This document shows positions 15,919-24,587 of a stretch of 64,000 nucleotides of DNA, piece after piece. The number at the start of each line of letters is the position of its first letter. The first letter of the stretch is position 1. This stretch comes from CALZIK01 sp945787635. GTDB lineage: Bacteria; Acidobacteriota; Thermoanaerobaculia; Multivoradales; JAHEKO01. A program made the translations under genes and the position numbers. The stretch spans positions 62,001 to 126,000 of the forward strand of contig CAMYNM010000001.1 in NCBI GenBank assembly GCA_947259725.1, given 5' to 3'. The notes beneath the pieces were generated by a model. That model was not told where the DNA came from, did no database searches, and saw only the letters and a program-made list of their open reading frames with translations.

Positions 15919-17030
15919 GCCTCCAAGAGTCAGGCCCCCGCTTTCTTGTGCTATTAGGTCTCGTGGTCGTCGTCAGCGCCGCTCAGCCGGTGTTCGGCTT
16001 CCACAGCGGCGGAGTGGGCAGTTGCAAAGCTTGCCACGTCATGCACGAGAGTCGCGATGGCCTGACCGTCGCGCCACTGCCGTCGGGACAGCCGGGGCTC
16101 CTGCTCGAGGAGACGCCGAGCGACGTCTGCCTGCGATGCCACGCGACCGAGAACGGCGAGGTGTTCGCCGTCAATCCGCTGATGCCGGCGCTCGAAAAGG
16201 GCGGCGGCAACTTCATCTTCCTGCTCGAGGTGAATCTCAACGACGCGCCCGACGGCGCGAGCAATTTGATTCCCGGCGAAACGGCCGGGCACAACGTCGT
16301 GGCTCCCGCCTACGGACTCGCATCCGACGGTCGCCACAGCCTCTCTCCAGGCGGGTCGTTCCCCGCCGCCGACCTCGGCTGCACCAGCTGTCACGATCCG
16401 CACGGGAACACCAACTTCCGGCATCTCAACGGCCTCGGTCCGGTGCAAGGCGACCTGATCGCTTTCTCTTCGCCTGCTCCACAGGCGGAAGGGATCGCGC
16501 TTGCCGGAGCGGCGGAGTCCAACGGCCTCCACACCGCCTACCGCAGCGGGATGAGCGAGTGGTGCGGGAACTGTCATGGCAGGTACCACGACGACTTCCA
16601 GACTCCGGACGTTCCGGGCGGTGGAACGCCGCTCGAGCACCCCAGCGACGAGCCGCTCGACAGCGAGATCAGAAGCCACTACAACAGCTACAACGGCGAT
16701 GACGATCCCTCGGGAGGCTCACTCGCCACCGGCTACCTGTCCGCGGTGCCGTTCGAGGACGCGGTCAGCACGCCGACCTCGACGACCGGTCCGGGCGCCG
16801 GATCCCGCGTCATGTGCCTGACATGCCATCGGGCTCACGCGAGCTCTGCGCCTGCGGCCGGTCGCTGGGACTTCCGGGTCGGTCTGCTCTCTCAGGACGG
16901 CCTCGTGTCCGGCTCGTTCCCCATTCCAAGCCCATTTCCCGGCCCTGATCAGGGCACCCTCTGCGCCAAGTGCCACGCTGGAGGCGCGCCCGACGCGGCC
17001 GGTGTCTCCCCCTTCACGAATCGCCCCTGA
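15915..17030 (+). CDS. omcS: OmcS-like hexaheme c-type cytochrome (putative nanowire subunit, copy 2)
   Basis: 371 residues with a signal peptide (~9-29, ending FGFHSGG) and six CXXCH motifs at residues 37, 72, 156, 217, 301 and 350. Their spacing is almost the same as in copy 1 at 3441, and FHSGGV, CTSCHDPHG, MSEWCGNCH, YLSAVPFEDA and CLTCHRAHAS follow OmcS closely. It lacks the two extra cysteines of copy 1 and has a Pro-rich insert near 335-346. It is the last gene of the coupled operon (ATGA overlap). Its 3' end overlaps the convergent glycosyltransferase-like gene by 17 bp. Paralogous pairs also occur in Geobacter (OmcS/OmcT). The two copies may form different filaments or one mixed filament. 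Confidence 0.88.
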   Translation: MSLQESGPRFLVLLGLVVVVSAAQPVFGFHSGGVGSCKACHVMHESRDGLTVAPLPSGQPGLLLEETPSDVCLRCHATENGEVFAVNPLMPALEKGGGNFIFLLEVNLNDAPDGASNLIPGETAGHNVVAPAYGLASDGRHSLSPGGSFPAADLGCTSCHDPHGNTNFRHLNGLGPVQGDLIAFSSPAPQAEGIALAGAAESNGLHTAYRSGMSEWCGNCHGRYHDDFQTPDVPGGGTPLEHPSDEPLDSEIRSHYNSYNGDDDPSGGSLATGYLSAVPFEDAVSTPTSTTGPGAGSRVMCLTCHRAHASSAPAAGRWDFRVGLLSQDGLVSGSFPIPSPFPGPDQGTLCAKCHAGGAPDAAGVSPFTNRP

Positions 17031-18846
17031 CACTCTCGGCGGCGGCAATCGCTTGCCTCGCCCGCGCGAGGCCGTCCACGGCCGCTGCCAGCCCCGGCTC
17101 GAGACGCAGAGCTTCGACGTACAGGGGGATCGCCTGCTCGGGGCGGCCGAGCATCTGGAGGACATGTGCTCGATTGACTTTCGGGGCAACAGCTTTCGGC
17201 AACAGGCGCTCCGCCGCTTCGAACTCGGCCAAGGCCGCCTCCGGATCGCCGCTCTCGACCAGAACGGCGCCGAGGTTGATTCGGGCCTGGGCCAAGCGGG
17301 GATGAAGGCGAAGAGCTCGACGGTAGGCATTCTCGGCTTCGATGAGGCGACCGCTCGATCTGTAGAGGTTTCCCAGGTCGTAGTGGACGCGAAAATTCTC
17401 GGGAGCGAGCTCCAGGGCCTCCTGATAGTGACGATCCGCCAGCATGAGCGTGCGCTCGCCGGCCTCCGGGCTGGATTCCCGCCGGGCATCGCCCACCAAC
17501 GCCGAGGCGTAGTTGAGGTGCGCCAGGTAACTTCCGGGAGAGTCCCTCGCGGCGGCTGCAAACAGCCTGAGATCGCTGGCCCAGTCGCCCACCCTCACGT
17601 GGGCTCGCGTCGCCGCCGCCAAGATGAGCAGGTAAGCAAGCAAGCCAACGAGCCTGCGCGGTCGTCGCGGAAGCCGGACGGCCAGGACCCAGCCGGCGAG
17701 CACGCAGAAACCAATCGAGGGAACGTACAGAAAGCGCTCGGCAAGCGGAAAGGCTGCGCCGGCCTGTGCCGAGACCGGAAAGACGAAGTTGCTAAATGGG
17801 ACCAGGCCCACCAGCAGCGTCGCGATGCCAAAGGCCGCGGCCGGCGCCCGCCGAAGCCGCCAGCCGCTCCAGACCAAGACCGCGCAGACCGTCAATCCGA
17901 GAAGAGCGCGTGGTGACCACCCTCCTTCAACGAGCTCCACGTCGTGGAGGATGGTCAGCTTGAGCGGCAGCACCAGAAGCTCCAGGTATCGGAGAAACGC
18001 ACTCCACCAGGTCCAGAACATCGCCGCACGATGCGCCGGATCGGACACCGTGGCGGGCAGCTCCGCCGCAACCAACGCGAATCGAACCCAAAGAAAGAGC
18101 AAGAGAGCCACGAGAGACGACAGCGGTGCGGTCATCGTCCGGCGCCATTCACCGGCGCCATCGCCGCCACCTGGCGCGTCGGTCAAGGCCGCCCTGGTCG
18201 CCACCAGCAACGGAAAGACGACCGCGGCCTCCTTCGACGAGAGCGCCGCGACGAACGCGCCCAGCGAGACCGCCAGCCATCGCTTTTCTCCCGTCGAACC
18301 GTAGAGCTTGTCGGCGAGAAGTGCGAGCGCGAAGAACACGCCGAAGAGCAGATCCGAGCGTCCGGATACCCAGGCCACCACCTCGACATGGACGGGATGC
18401 GTGGCGAACGCCAGCCCGGCGAGGAGGCTGCACCCCGGATGCCTCGTCCAGGCGTGAGCCAGGAGCATCACCAGGAGCGACGCAACCGCATGGAGGAGCA
18501 AGTTGACCAGGTGCGGACCCCAGGCCGCGTCGCCGAACAAAGAGCGATCCACCATGTGGGAAAGCACTACGAGCGGCCTCCAGTAGTCAAACCGCTGCGG
18601 AGTCGACGTCTCCTCAAAGAAGCCCGAGGTGAGGTTGGATCCCAACTGCGACCAGTCGAGCAGGCGCGGGTTGGCCATCAGGATGGAGGTGTCGTCCCAG
18701 ACGAACTCGTGCCCGAGCGCAGGCAGATAGAGAACGACCGCCACCAGAACCACGGCCAGGCAGGCGAGCGGCGGCGGTCCCGGCGCGGCCCGGCCCCGGT
18801 GCCCTGCCTCGCCTGCCGTGCCTGCCTGTCGCTCGCGATGGCTCAC
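17014..18846 (-). CDS. TMTC-like integral membrane glycosyltransferase with C-terminal TPRs
   Basis: 610 residues. About ten hydrophobic segments occupy residues ~15-400, with a GT-C-like acidic motif just after the first (FVWDDTS), as in TMTC/PMT-type enzymes that use lipid-linked sugars. At least four TPR units follow (~430-600: HYQEALELAPENFRVHYDLGNLYRSSGR and later copies). GTG at 18846 is chosen as the start: it lies 7 bp after the upstream stop with GAGG 5 nt before it, while longer starts would run far into the upstream gene. It could glycosylate surface proteins. Its position tail-to-tail with the nanowire operon makes filament glycosylation a speculative possibility. Confidence 0.75.
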   Translation of the reverse strand: MSHRERQAGTAGEAGHRGRAAPGPPPLACLAVVLVAVVLYLPALGHEFVWDDTSILMANPRLLDWSQLGSNLTSGFFEETSTPQRFDYWRPLVVLSHMVDRSLFGDAAWGPHLVNLLLHAVASLLVMLLAHAWTRHPGCSLLAGLAFATHPVHVEVVAWVSGRSDLLFGVFFALALLADKLYGSTGEKRWLAVSLGAFVAALSSKEAAVVFPLLVATRAALTDAPGGGDGAGEWRRTMTAPLSSLVALLLFLWVRFALVAAELPATVSDPAHRAAMFWTWWSAFLRYLELLVLPLKLTILHDVELVEGGWSPRALLGLTVCAVLVWSGWRLRRAPAAAFGIATLLVGLVPFSNFVFPVSAQAGAAFPLAERFLYVPSIGFCVLAGWVLAVRLPRRPRRLVGLLAYLLILAAATRAHVRVGDWASDLRLFAAAARDSPGSYLAHLNYASALVGDARRESSPEAGERTLMLADRHYQEALELAPENFRVHYDLGNLYRSSGRLIEAENAYRRALRLHPRLAQARINLGAVLVESGDPEAALAEFEAAERLLPKAVAPKVNRAHVLQMLGRPEQAIPLYVEALRLEPGLAAAVDGLARARQAIAAAESVRGDS

Positions 18847-18853
18847 GCGGGCC

Positions 18854-20980
18854 TCAGGGCGCCCGTTCGGCCAAAGGCACCACTTTCCTGGAACGGTCCC
18901 AGCCAATTTCGGCCCCGAGTACCGACCCGTTGACCATGTCGGCGAAGCGCAAGAGAGCGCCATCTTCGCCCCATTCGGTGTGGACCCCGAGCGACGCGGA
19001 GCCGCCGGACGGATCGGGCCAGACTCCCCTGGCGGTGCGCACCGCTCCCGAGGGGTACCTCTCGATCTCGAGATGCGGCTCTCCGGCCGACCCGAAGGCG
19101 ACCCCGGCATGGCGCTCGATTCGCGCGATCAGGTCGTCGATCGAGGGCCGCCCGGGGTCGCGCCGCTTCGCCTCGGTCAGGCTGGCGACAGCAAGCCCGT
19201 AGCGGCCCCGCTCCGCCATGACCAGACCGAGCTTCTCGTGGGCCTTGGCGTCGGGCGGCCAGAGCACCGTGGCGAGAAAGAAACGGGCGGCTGCGGCCTC
19301 GAGCCTACCGAGCTCGATCGCGAGGAGCCCCAATTGATAGTGCGGCGTCGGGCTCAGAGGATCGGCCCGGACGGCTCGCCGATACAGGTCGAGGGCGCGC
19401 TCGCCGTCGCCGTCGAGCGCTGCATGCTTGCCCGCGATCAGCAGGACTCTCGGCGACTCGACACCCGACTCCAAGGCCTCGAGCGCGAGCCGGCGCGATT
19501 CCTCCCGCTGGCCGGCCCAGTCCAGCGTCCAGGCGAGCGACGCCAGAGCCTCGGCGTGTCTCTCGTGATCCACCCCTTCTTCCACCCGGCCCTCGATCTG
19601 CGCCAGCCGAGCATCGCTCAGAACCGCCTCCGCGGGCACCAGCCGCATCTCGCGCAAGGCTTCGGTGAGAGCGAGCGCCAATCGGCGATGGCCGTCGATG
19701 GTCGGATGCACGTGGTCGAGGAAGTCCTCTTCACCGAGGATGGTGTGACCCTCGCGACTCTCGAGGTCTCGTTCCAGCAGACCGTTGAAGTCCACCAACC
19801 GGGTGCCGGTCTCTGCCGCGACGGTCACGAGAGCGGCTTCCAACTCAGAAAGAGCGCGCAGCGGGCAGACATCCTCGTCGCGAGCTCGACGCAGGGCTTG
19901 CTTGGCCTTCGCGTGACGCCCGAGAGAGAAAAGCGCGCGACCTCGCTCGAAGTGCAGCTCGGCGAACCTGGGGTCCAGCGCCAACCCCTGATCGAGAGTC
20001 GCGAGAGCTTGCGTCCAGTTCCCTTCCTGGTTCTGTCGCCGGCCGACCTCGAGCAGCTGCCGCGAACGGGCTGACTGTTCGGGTGCGAGCCCATCGGTGT
20101 GCTCGCTCTTGAACGGTGAGCAGCTTCTCAGGTTCGATGCCGGCGTGACGAAAACCAGTTCAGAACCCGCCGATCGAGACAGAGAGACGATTCGCTCGAG
20201 GCTCGATCGGTAGTGTTCGAGAACCTGCTCTCGAAGGCGATCGTCTCGTGCGTAGAGATCCAGCCCGGCCGCTCGATCGAGCTTGGCAGCGACCGCCTCC
20301 GGAAGAAGGAATCGATTGTTCGTGTCCTGGCGCTCGAGCAGGCCCACCTCGGCCATCACAGCTCCCATGAACGTCGCGACCCGCGTCTTCGCCAGCAGCG
20401 CCGACAACCCTCTGACCGGCCGCGGAAGTTCCTTGATGGACGAATACGTTCTCTCCTCCAGAAACTCGTTGTGCCCGGTGTAGACGATAAAGAGGTCGGG
20501 CTCGTAGCTCGCGAGCTCCTCCATGAGCTCGGCCACCCGATAGCTGGCGTAGCTGATGCCGCCGGCGTTGATCACCTCCCAGCGTCGCGCGGGATCGAGT
20601 GCAGGGAGAATCAATCGCAGCCAACCGGCGAAGGAGGTGTCGTCGCGGTACGGGCGGCCGTAGGCGGTCGACCCGCCGAGGCAGAAAATGCGAAACGTCC
20701 CCGGTGCCTTGCGTCTGGGAAAGCGCTGTGGGTTGAAGAGCTCGAGCTTGCCGCTCGACGTCGCCAGCCACTCTTCGCCGTCGGCGGTTTCCGGCACGAA
20801 CAGCGGGATGTTGCCGGCAAATCCCACGAAGGGGTCTTCGCGCTCCACCGCCGGCGCCACCCCGCCGAGAGCGAGCAGCAGCTCGAGAGTGGCAAGAAAG
20901 GCAACCGGCGCCGCGATGGCCAGAGCCGCCTTGGCCCCGAGCCGGCGTCTTTTCTCGCCTGCGTCCGACACGTCCCTCAA
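18854..20980 (-). CDS. SGNH-hydrolase-like protein with TPR repeats
   Basis: 708 residues with one N-terminal membrane anchor or signal (~18-38). Residues ~95-215 hold SGNH blocks: LGGSTAYG with the putative nucleophile Ser104, INAGGISYAS, and TGHNE. The DxxH of the triad lies much later in FLDHVHPT (~445), after an inserted helical TPR stretch (~330-385). More TPRs (~480-630) and a short C-terminal beta-rich tail follow. The layout suggests an envelope esterase or acyltransferase acting on glycans. It is 7 bp from the TMTC-like gene, so the two probably work together. Confidence 0.72.
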   Translation of the reverse strand: MRDVSDAGEKRRRLGAKAALAIAAPVAFLATLELLLALGGVAPAVEREDPFVGFAGNIPLFVPETADGEEWLATSSGKLELFNPQRFPRRKAPGTFRIFCLGGSTAYGRPYRDDTSFAGWLRLILPALDPARRWEVINAGGISYASYRVAELMEELASYEPDLFIVYTGHNEFLEERTYSSIKELPRPVRGLSALLAKTRVATFMGAVMAEVGLLERQDTNNRFLLPEAVAAKLDRAAGLDLYARDDRLREQVLEHYRSSLERIVSLSRSAGSELVFVTPASNLRSCSPFKSEHTDGLAPEQSARSRQLLEVGRRQNQEGNWTQALATLDQGLALDPRFAELHFERGRALFSLGRHAKAKQALRRARDEDVCPLRALSELEAALVTVAAETGTRLVDFNGLLERDLESREGHTILGEEDFLDHVHPTIDGHRRLALALTEALREMRLVPAEAVLSDARLAQIEGRVEEGVDHERHAEALASLAWTLDWAGQREESRRLALEALESGVESPRVLLIAGKHAALDGDGERALDLYRRAVRADPLSPTPHYQLGLLAIELGRLEAAAARFFLATVLWPPDAKAHEKLGLVMAERGRYGLAVASLTEAKRRDPGRPSIDDLIARIERHAGVAFGSAGEPHLEIERYPSGAVRTARGVWPDPSGGSASLGVHTEWGEDGALLRFADMVNGSVLGAEIGWDRSRKVVPLAERAP

Positions 20981-21001
20981 ACCTCTCCACCGATCCAGGC
21001 T

Positions 21002-21020
21002 CCAAAATAGCGGATTTTGG
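21002..21020. repeat. 7-bp inverted repeat in intergenic region
   Basis: CCAAAAT and ATTTTGG flank AGCGG. It lies between the receiver gene (stop 21087) and the SGNH gene (start 20980) on the minus strand, an AT-rich patch in GC-rich sequence. It may be an operator or a weak terminator. Confidence 0.35.
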
Positions 21021-21086
21021 CCCTCTTCACTGGCGGACCTGAGGAATATTTCCCTGGACGGGCCTCTCTGCGCAGCCCTGGCTGGC

Positions 21087-21494
21087 TCACGGGCGCGGAC
21101 GTGATCCCGGTTGCTGGGATTCCGAATCCCGATCGAAGTGCTCGGCGAGAAGCCGGGCGAGCTCTCCTCGCAAGGCCTCCAGCTCGTAAGGCTTGGGCAG
21201 AAAAGCCGCCGAGTGATTGAGATTGCCGAGACCGGCCTCGAGTGGAGTCTGGTACACGCACGACTCGAAGATCACCGGAATCTTGGGCTCGTGGCGCTGG
21301 CAGACGGCTTTGAGCTCTCCCCAGGGGTGGTCGGCCGGCGTCACGTTGACGATCAGAGCGTCCGGAGGGTCCCGCATGAGGACGGCCAGGGCCTCCTCGA
21401 AGCTGTCCGCCACTTCGACGTCGATCGGTTCTCGGACCAAGCGACGAACCAGCGAGACCAGGAGCCGACTCCCATCAACTACCAGAAGGCGCAT
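21087..21494 (-). CDS. Degenerate response-regulator receiver protein
   Basis: A stand-alone 135-residue receiver-like domain (LLVVDGSRLL at the start, FLPKPYELEAL near the end with the conserved Lys101). The usual phospho-acceptor Asp after strand 3 is Asn50 (ALIVNVTPAD), and only one of the two N-terminal acidic residues (Asp7) remains. It is therefore probably not phosphorylated and may act as a binding partner. The ATG at 21494 is preferred because AGGAGG lies upstream and longer starts would run into the NtrC-type gene. It sits 62 bp downstream of that activator gene. Confidence 0.75.
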   Translation of the reverse strand: MRLLVVDGSRLLVSLVRRLVREPIDVEVADSFEEALAVLMRDPPDALIVNVTPADHPWGELKAVCQRHEPKIPVIFESCVYQTPLEAGLGNLNHSAAFLPKPYELEALRGELARLLAEHFDRDSESQQPGSRPRP

Positions 21495-21556
21495 ACGCCC
21501 CCTTTCCTCCTCCCCTGGCTGCAATAGGTGTTCCAGCCGGCGGGGACGTCCGGATC

Positions 21557-22921
21557 TCAATCGCCGCGGATGTCGAACTTCTTCAGCCGATAGCGCAGCT
21601 GATCGCGTGTCACGCCGAGGATCTCGGCGGCGCGAGTCTGGTTTTCGCCCGTCGCCTTCATCGCCCGGGTTACCATCTCTCGCTCGAGCGCCTCCAATGG
21701 CACGATTCCAACCGACGATCCGCCGAGCTCCGGCTCCGGCGCATTCGCCTCGAGTCCGACCTGATCCAGAATCAACGCGTCGGCCTGCAACTTCTTTCCC
21801 CGCTCCAGGATCAAGGCGCGCTCGATGACGTTGCGCAGCTCGCGGACGTTGCCCGGCCAGGAGTAGGACAGCAAACGGTTCTCGGCGTCCCGCGTCAACC
21901 CTTCGAAGCTCCTTCCCACCTTGGGCTGAAGCATCGCTACGAAGTGACGCGCCAGAGGCAGGATGTCCTCTACGCGATCGCGTAACGGGGGGACCGCGAT
22001 CGGAAAGATATTTAGACGGTAGAAGAGATCTTCACGGAAGGAGCCATCACGCACCATCTTCGCCAGATCCCGATTGGTCAGACTGATCACCCTGACGTCG
22101 ACAAAGATCTCACGGCTGCCACCGACTCGGCGCAACCGGCGTTCCTCGAGGACGTGCAGGAGCTTGGCCTGCAGCTCGAGCTTGAGCTCACCGACCTCGT
22201 CAAGCACGACCGTTCCGCCATCGGCCAGCTCGAAGGCGCCTCGGCGCGTGGTCTTGGCGTCGGTGAACGCCCCACGCTCGTGTCCGAGCAACTCGCTCTC
22301 GATGAGATTGTCGGGGATCGAGGCGCAGCTCACCTCGACAAGCGGCTTGCCGCTGCGCTTGGAGATCGCGTGAACATGGCGAGCCAGCACGTTCTTGCCG
22401 GTGCCACTGGCGCCCAGTAGAAGAACGGTGTCGACGTCGGAGCGCGCGACGTCCTCGGCGATCTCCACGACCCGGCGGAACTGCGCCGACTCCGACACCA
22501 GATCCGTCTTCAGGTCTCGCTCCCGGCTTCTGCGCGCCGCTTCGGCCTCGAGCCGGTCGCTGCGAACCGACACCGAGCGCTCGATCTGCGCGAGCAAATC
22601 CTGCTGGTTCACCGGCTTGGTCAGGAAGTCGAGGGCACCGAGTTTCATGGCTCGCACCGCGTCCTCGACCTGCCCGACCGCCGTCATCACGATCGTGGCC
22701 GTATCTTCCAGCCGCGACACATGCGTCTCATAGAAGTCGAGCCCGTGGCCGTCCGGCAGTGAAAGATCGAGCAGCATCACGTCCGGTTGCCGCTGCTCGA
22801 GATACCGCGCCGCGGCAGCCAGGTCTGCGGCGTCGTCCACGGCGTGCCCGGCCCGCTTGAGCTGCTCGGTCAGCGCCCAGCGCAAGAGCTTCTCGTCCTC
22901 GACCAGCAGTATCAAAGCCAT
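21557..22921 (-). CDS. NtrC-family sigma-54-dependent response regulator
   Basis: 454 residues in three parts: a receiver (~1-120, LLVEDE acidic pocket and Asp52 in LLDLSLPD), an AAA+ sigma-54 interaction domain (~145-380, Walker A GASGTGKN, sigma-54-contacting GAFTDA loop), and a Fis-type helix-turn-helix (~410-450, TRAAEILGVTRDQLRYRLKK). Phosphorylated, it would bind upstream sites and open sigma-54 promoters. The ATG at 22921 is 4 bp after the kinase stop, which marks it as the partner of that heme-motif kinase. The perfect sigma-54 promoter at 3363-3378 is the best target visible in the window. That link is inference. Confidence 0.93.
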   Translation of the reverse strand: MALILLVEDEKLLRWALTEQLKRAGHAVDDAADLAAAARYLEQRQPDVMLLDLSLPDGHGLDFYETHVSRLEDTATIVMTAVGQVEDAVRAMKLGALDFLTKPVNQQDLLAQIERSVSVRSDRLEAEAARRSRERDLKTDLVSESAQFRRVVEIAEDVARSDVDTVLLLGASGTGKNVLARHVHAISKRSGKPLVEVSCASIPDNLIESELLGHERGAFTDAKTTRRGAFELADGGTVVLDEVGELKLELQAKLLHVLEERRLRRVGGSREIFVDVRVISLTNRDLAKMVRDGSFREDLFYRLNIFPIAVPPLRDRVEDILPLARHFVAMLQPKVGRSFEGLTRDAENRLLSYSWPGNVRELRNVIERALILERGKKLQADALILDQVGLEANAPEPELGGSSVGIVPLEALEREMVTRAMKATGENQTRAAEILGVTRDQLRYRLKKFDIRGD

Positions 22922-22925
22922 GTCG

Positions 22926-24479
22926 CTAGTCCGCCAGAGCCATGTCGGCATCTCGCGCCGGCAGCACACAGGTGGGGGGCGGCAGCAGAATATAGAAGGT
23001 CGTGCCGCGCCCCGGCTCTGAGTCGACCTGCAGGGATCCGCCGTGCTGGTCCACCAGACGCTTGGCGATCGCCAGACCGAGGCCGGTGCCGCTGAACTTG
23101 GTGGTGAAGAACGGCTCGAAGATCTTGCTCTGCGCGTCCTCTGAGATGCCCGGACCGTCGTCCTCGACGGCCAGGATCAAGCCCTGCGCCGACTCGGGGA
23201 AGGGACCCGCGCGAACCACGATCTTGCCTCCGTTCACCATCGCCTCGGCGGCATTCTGGATCAGGTTGATCAGCACCTGGCGCATCTTCGAGCCATCCAT
23301 CATGGCCTCGCGGGTGCCGGGAGCAATTTCGTACCTGAGAGTGACGCCGCGACCGGCGAATCCCGGCCGAAGAAGGTAGATGGTCTCCTTGATCAGACGC
23401 TCGGGATGTGTCGGTACCAACCGGGGCTCCGAGGGTCTCGCGGATTCGAGCAACAGCCGCAGCGTTGTGTTGACACGCCCGAGCTCGCCCAGCATATCGT
23501 CGTAGAGTTGCACATTGGCTTTCTCGATACTGTCCTCGCGGAGGATCTCGAGCGCACCCTGGATGCCGGCGAGCGGGTTCTTGATCTCATGCGCCAGGCC
23601 TGCCGCGAGCCCACCGAGCGAGGCGAGCTGATCGCTGTGCTCGAGACGCGTGGCGAGCTCGGCCTGCCGCCGACGGCGGCGATCCAGGAACTCCTGCAGC
23701 GAGCGGTTCAGCCGAGCCGAGGCCGGGTCGAGAACCAGCGCCGGCCCGTCTGTTGCCTCCGGCTCGCCGGCCTCGACGGCCGCGAGCTGAGCCTCGAAGC
23801 GCTCGCCGAGCCGTTCCACCGATCGCCGGACCAGGACGTTGATGCCACCCAGGAGCATCGCCCAGGCCAGGATCAGCAGACCCAGGTTGCGTCTCGAGTC
23901 CGACCGCACGCGGGCCACCATCAGGGTGAGGTCGAGACTCATCGCCGCCACGGCCATGGTCTTTCCCGGCTCGTGGCAGCGAGCGCATTGCTCCCCGGCG
24001 GTGATCCGCCGCAGAGCCCGCAGCCTCTCTTTCTCCCCTTCGCTGCTCATCCACAGCCTTTGGGTTTCGTTTCCGGAAAAGAAGCGGGCGATGTCGTCCC
24101 GCACGCGCTCCGGAAGCTCGAGCGGCGGCCCGATGAAGGTCGCCGGCGTGGTAAACAGCTGGAGGTTGATGTCCCGCTTCGAGGCGATCAGAGCGCGCAG
24201 ACCGTGCGCCCTCGCCGGATCCTCGACCGGTGCCAGCATCACACTCTCGAGCTCGCGATTCAACCGCTCCAGGCGCTCTCCGGCGGCGATGCCGGCCAGG
24301 GACATGATCTCCCTCTCCATGATGCGAGCGCTCGCCAGATAGAGCACGACGAAGGCCAGAAGATGGAGCGGCACCGTGAGCAGCCAGGTTCTCGCTCGCG
24401 GCGACAGCAGGAAGGCGAAGCGCGACCTCTTGACGGTCGCGTCCGCGATCGACTCGGACAACGATGCCATGACGGGCAT
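22926..24479 (-). CDS. Membrane sensor histidine kinase with CXXCH heme-binding sensor domain
   Basis: 517 residues: transmembrane segment ~32-50, a periplasmic sensor ~51-198, a second transmembrane segment ~199-217, a linker with predicted coiled coil (~218-285), a phospho-acceptor domain with His297 in LAHEIKNPL, and an ATPase domain (LINLIQNAAEA, DDGPGISED, GTGLGLAIAKRL). The sensor carries CARCH at residues 165-169, a c-type heme attachment motif in the compartment where such heme is attached. It may therefore sense redox state, oxygen or NO. It is followed 4 bp later by its NtrC-type partner. A second ATG at 24470 is possible, and neither start has a strong ribosome site. Confidence 0.9.
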   Translation of the reverse strand: MPVMASLSESIADATVKRSRFAFLLSPRARTWLLTVPLHLLAFVVLYLASARIMEREIMSLAGIAAGERLERLNRELESVMLAPVEDPARAHGLRALIASKRDINLQLFTTPATFIGPPLELPERVRDDIARFFSGNETQRLWMSSEGEKERLRALRRITAGEQCARCHEPGKTMAVAAMSLDLTLMVARVRSDSRRNLGLLILAWAMLLGGINVLVRRSVERLGERFEAQLAAVEAGEPEATDGPALVLDPASARLNRSLQEFLDRRRRRQAELATRLEHSDQLASLGGLAAGLAHEIKNPLAGIQGALEILREDSIEKANVQLYDDMLGELGRVNTTLRLLLESARPSEPRLVPTHPERLIKETIYLLRPGFAGRGVTLRYEIAPGTREAMMDGSKMRQVLINLIQNAAEAMVNGGKIVVRAGPFPESAQGLILAVEDDGPGISEDAQSKIFEPFFTTKFSGTGLGLAIAKRLVDQHGGSLQVDSEPGRGTTFYILLPPPTCVLPARDADMALAD

Positions 24480-24587
24480 AGTACAAGGTCACGGGCGCAT
24501 CCCGCGACGACAAGGCGGCCATACCGTGTAGAATCTTGCGACCGGGCTGCGCGGAGCCTGTTCCAACCAAAAAAAGAGGATATGAGG

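Noticed and set aside
18847..19110. N-terminal extension of the TMTC-like gene by 88 codons
   Set aside because: It would overlap the upstream SGNH gene over 250 bp. The GTG at 18846 with a GAGG site gives a normal membrane-protein start.
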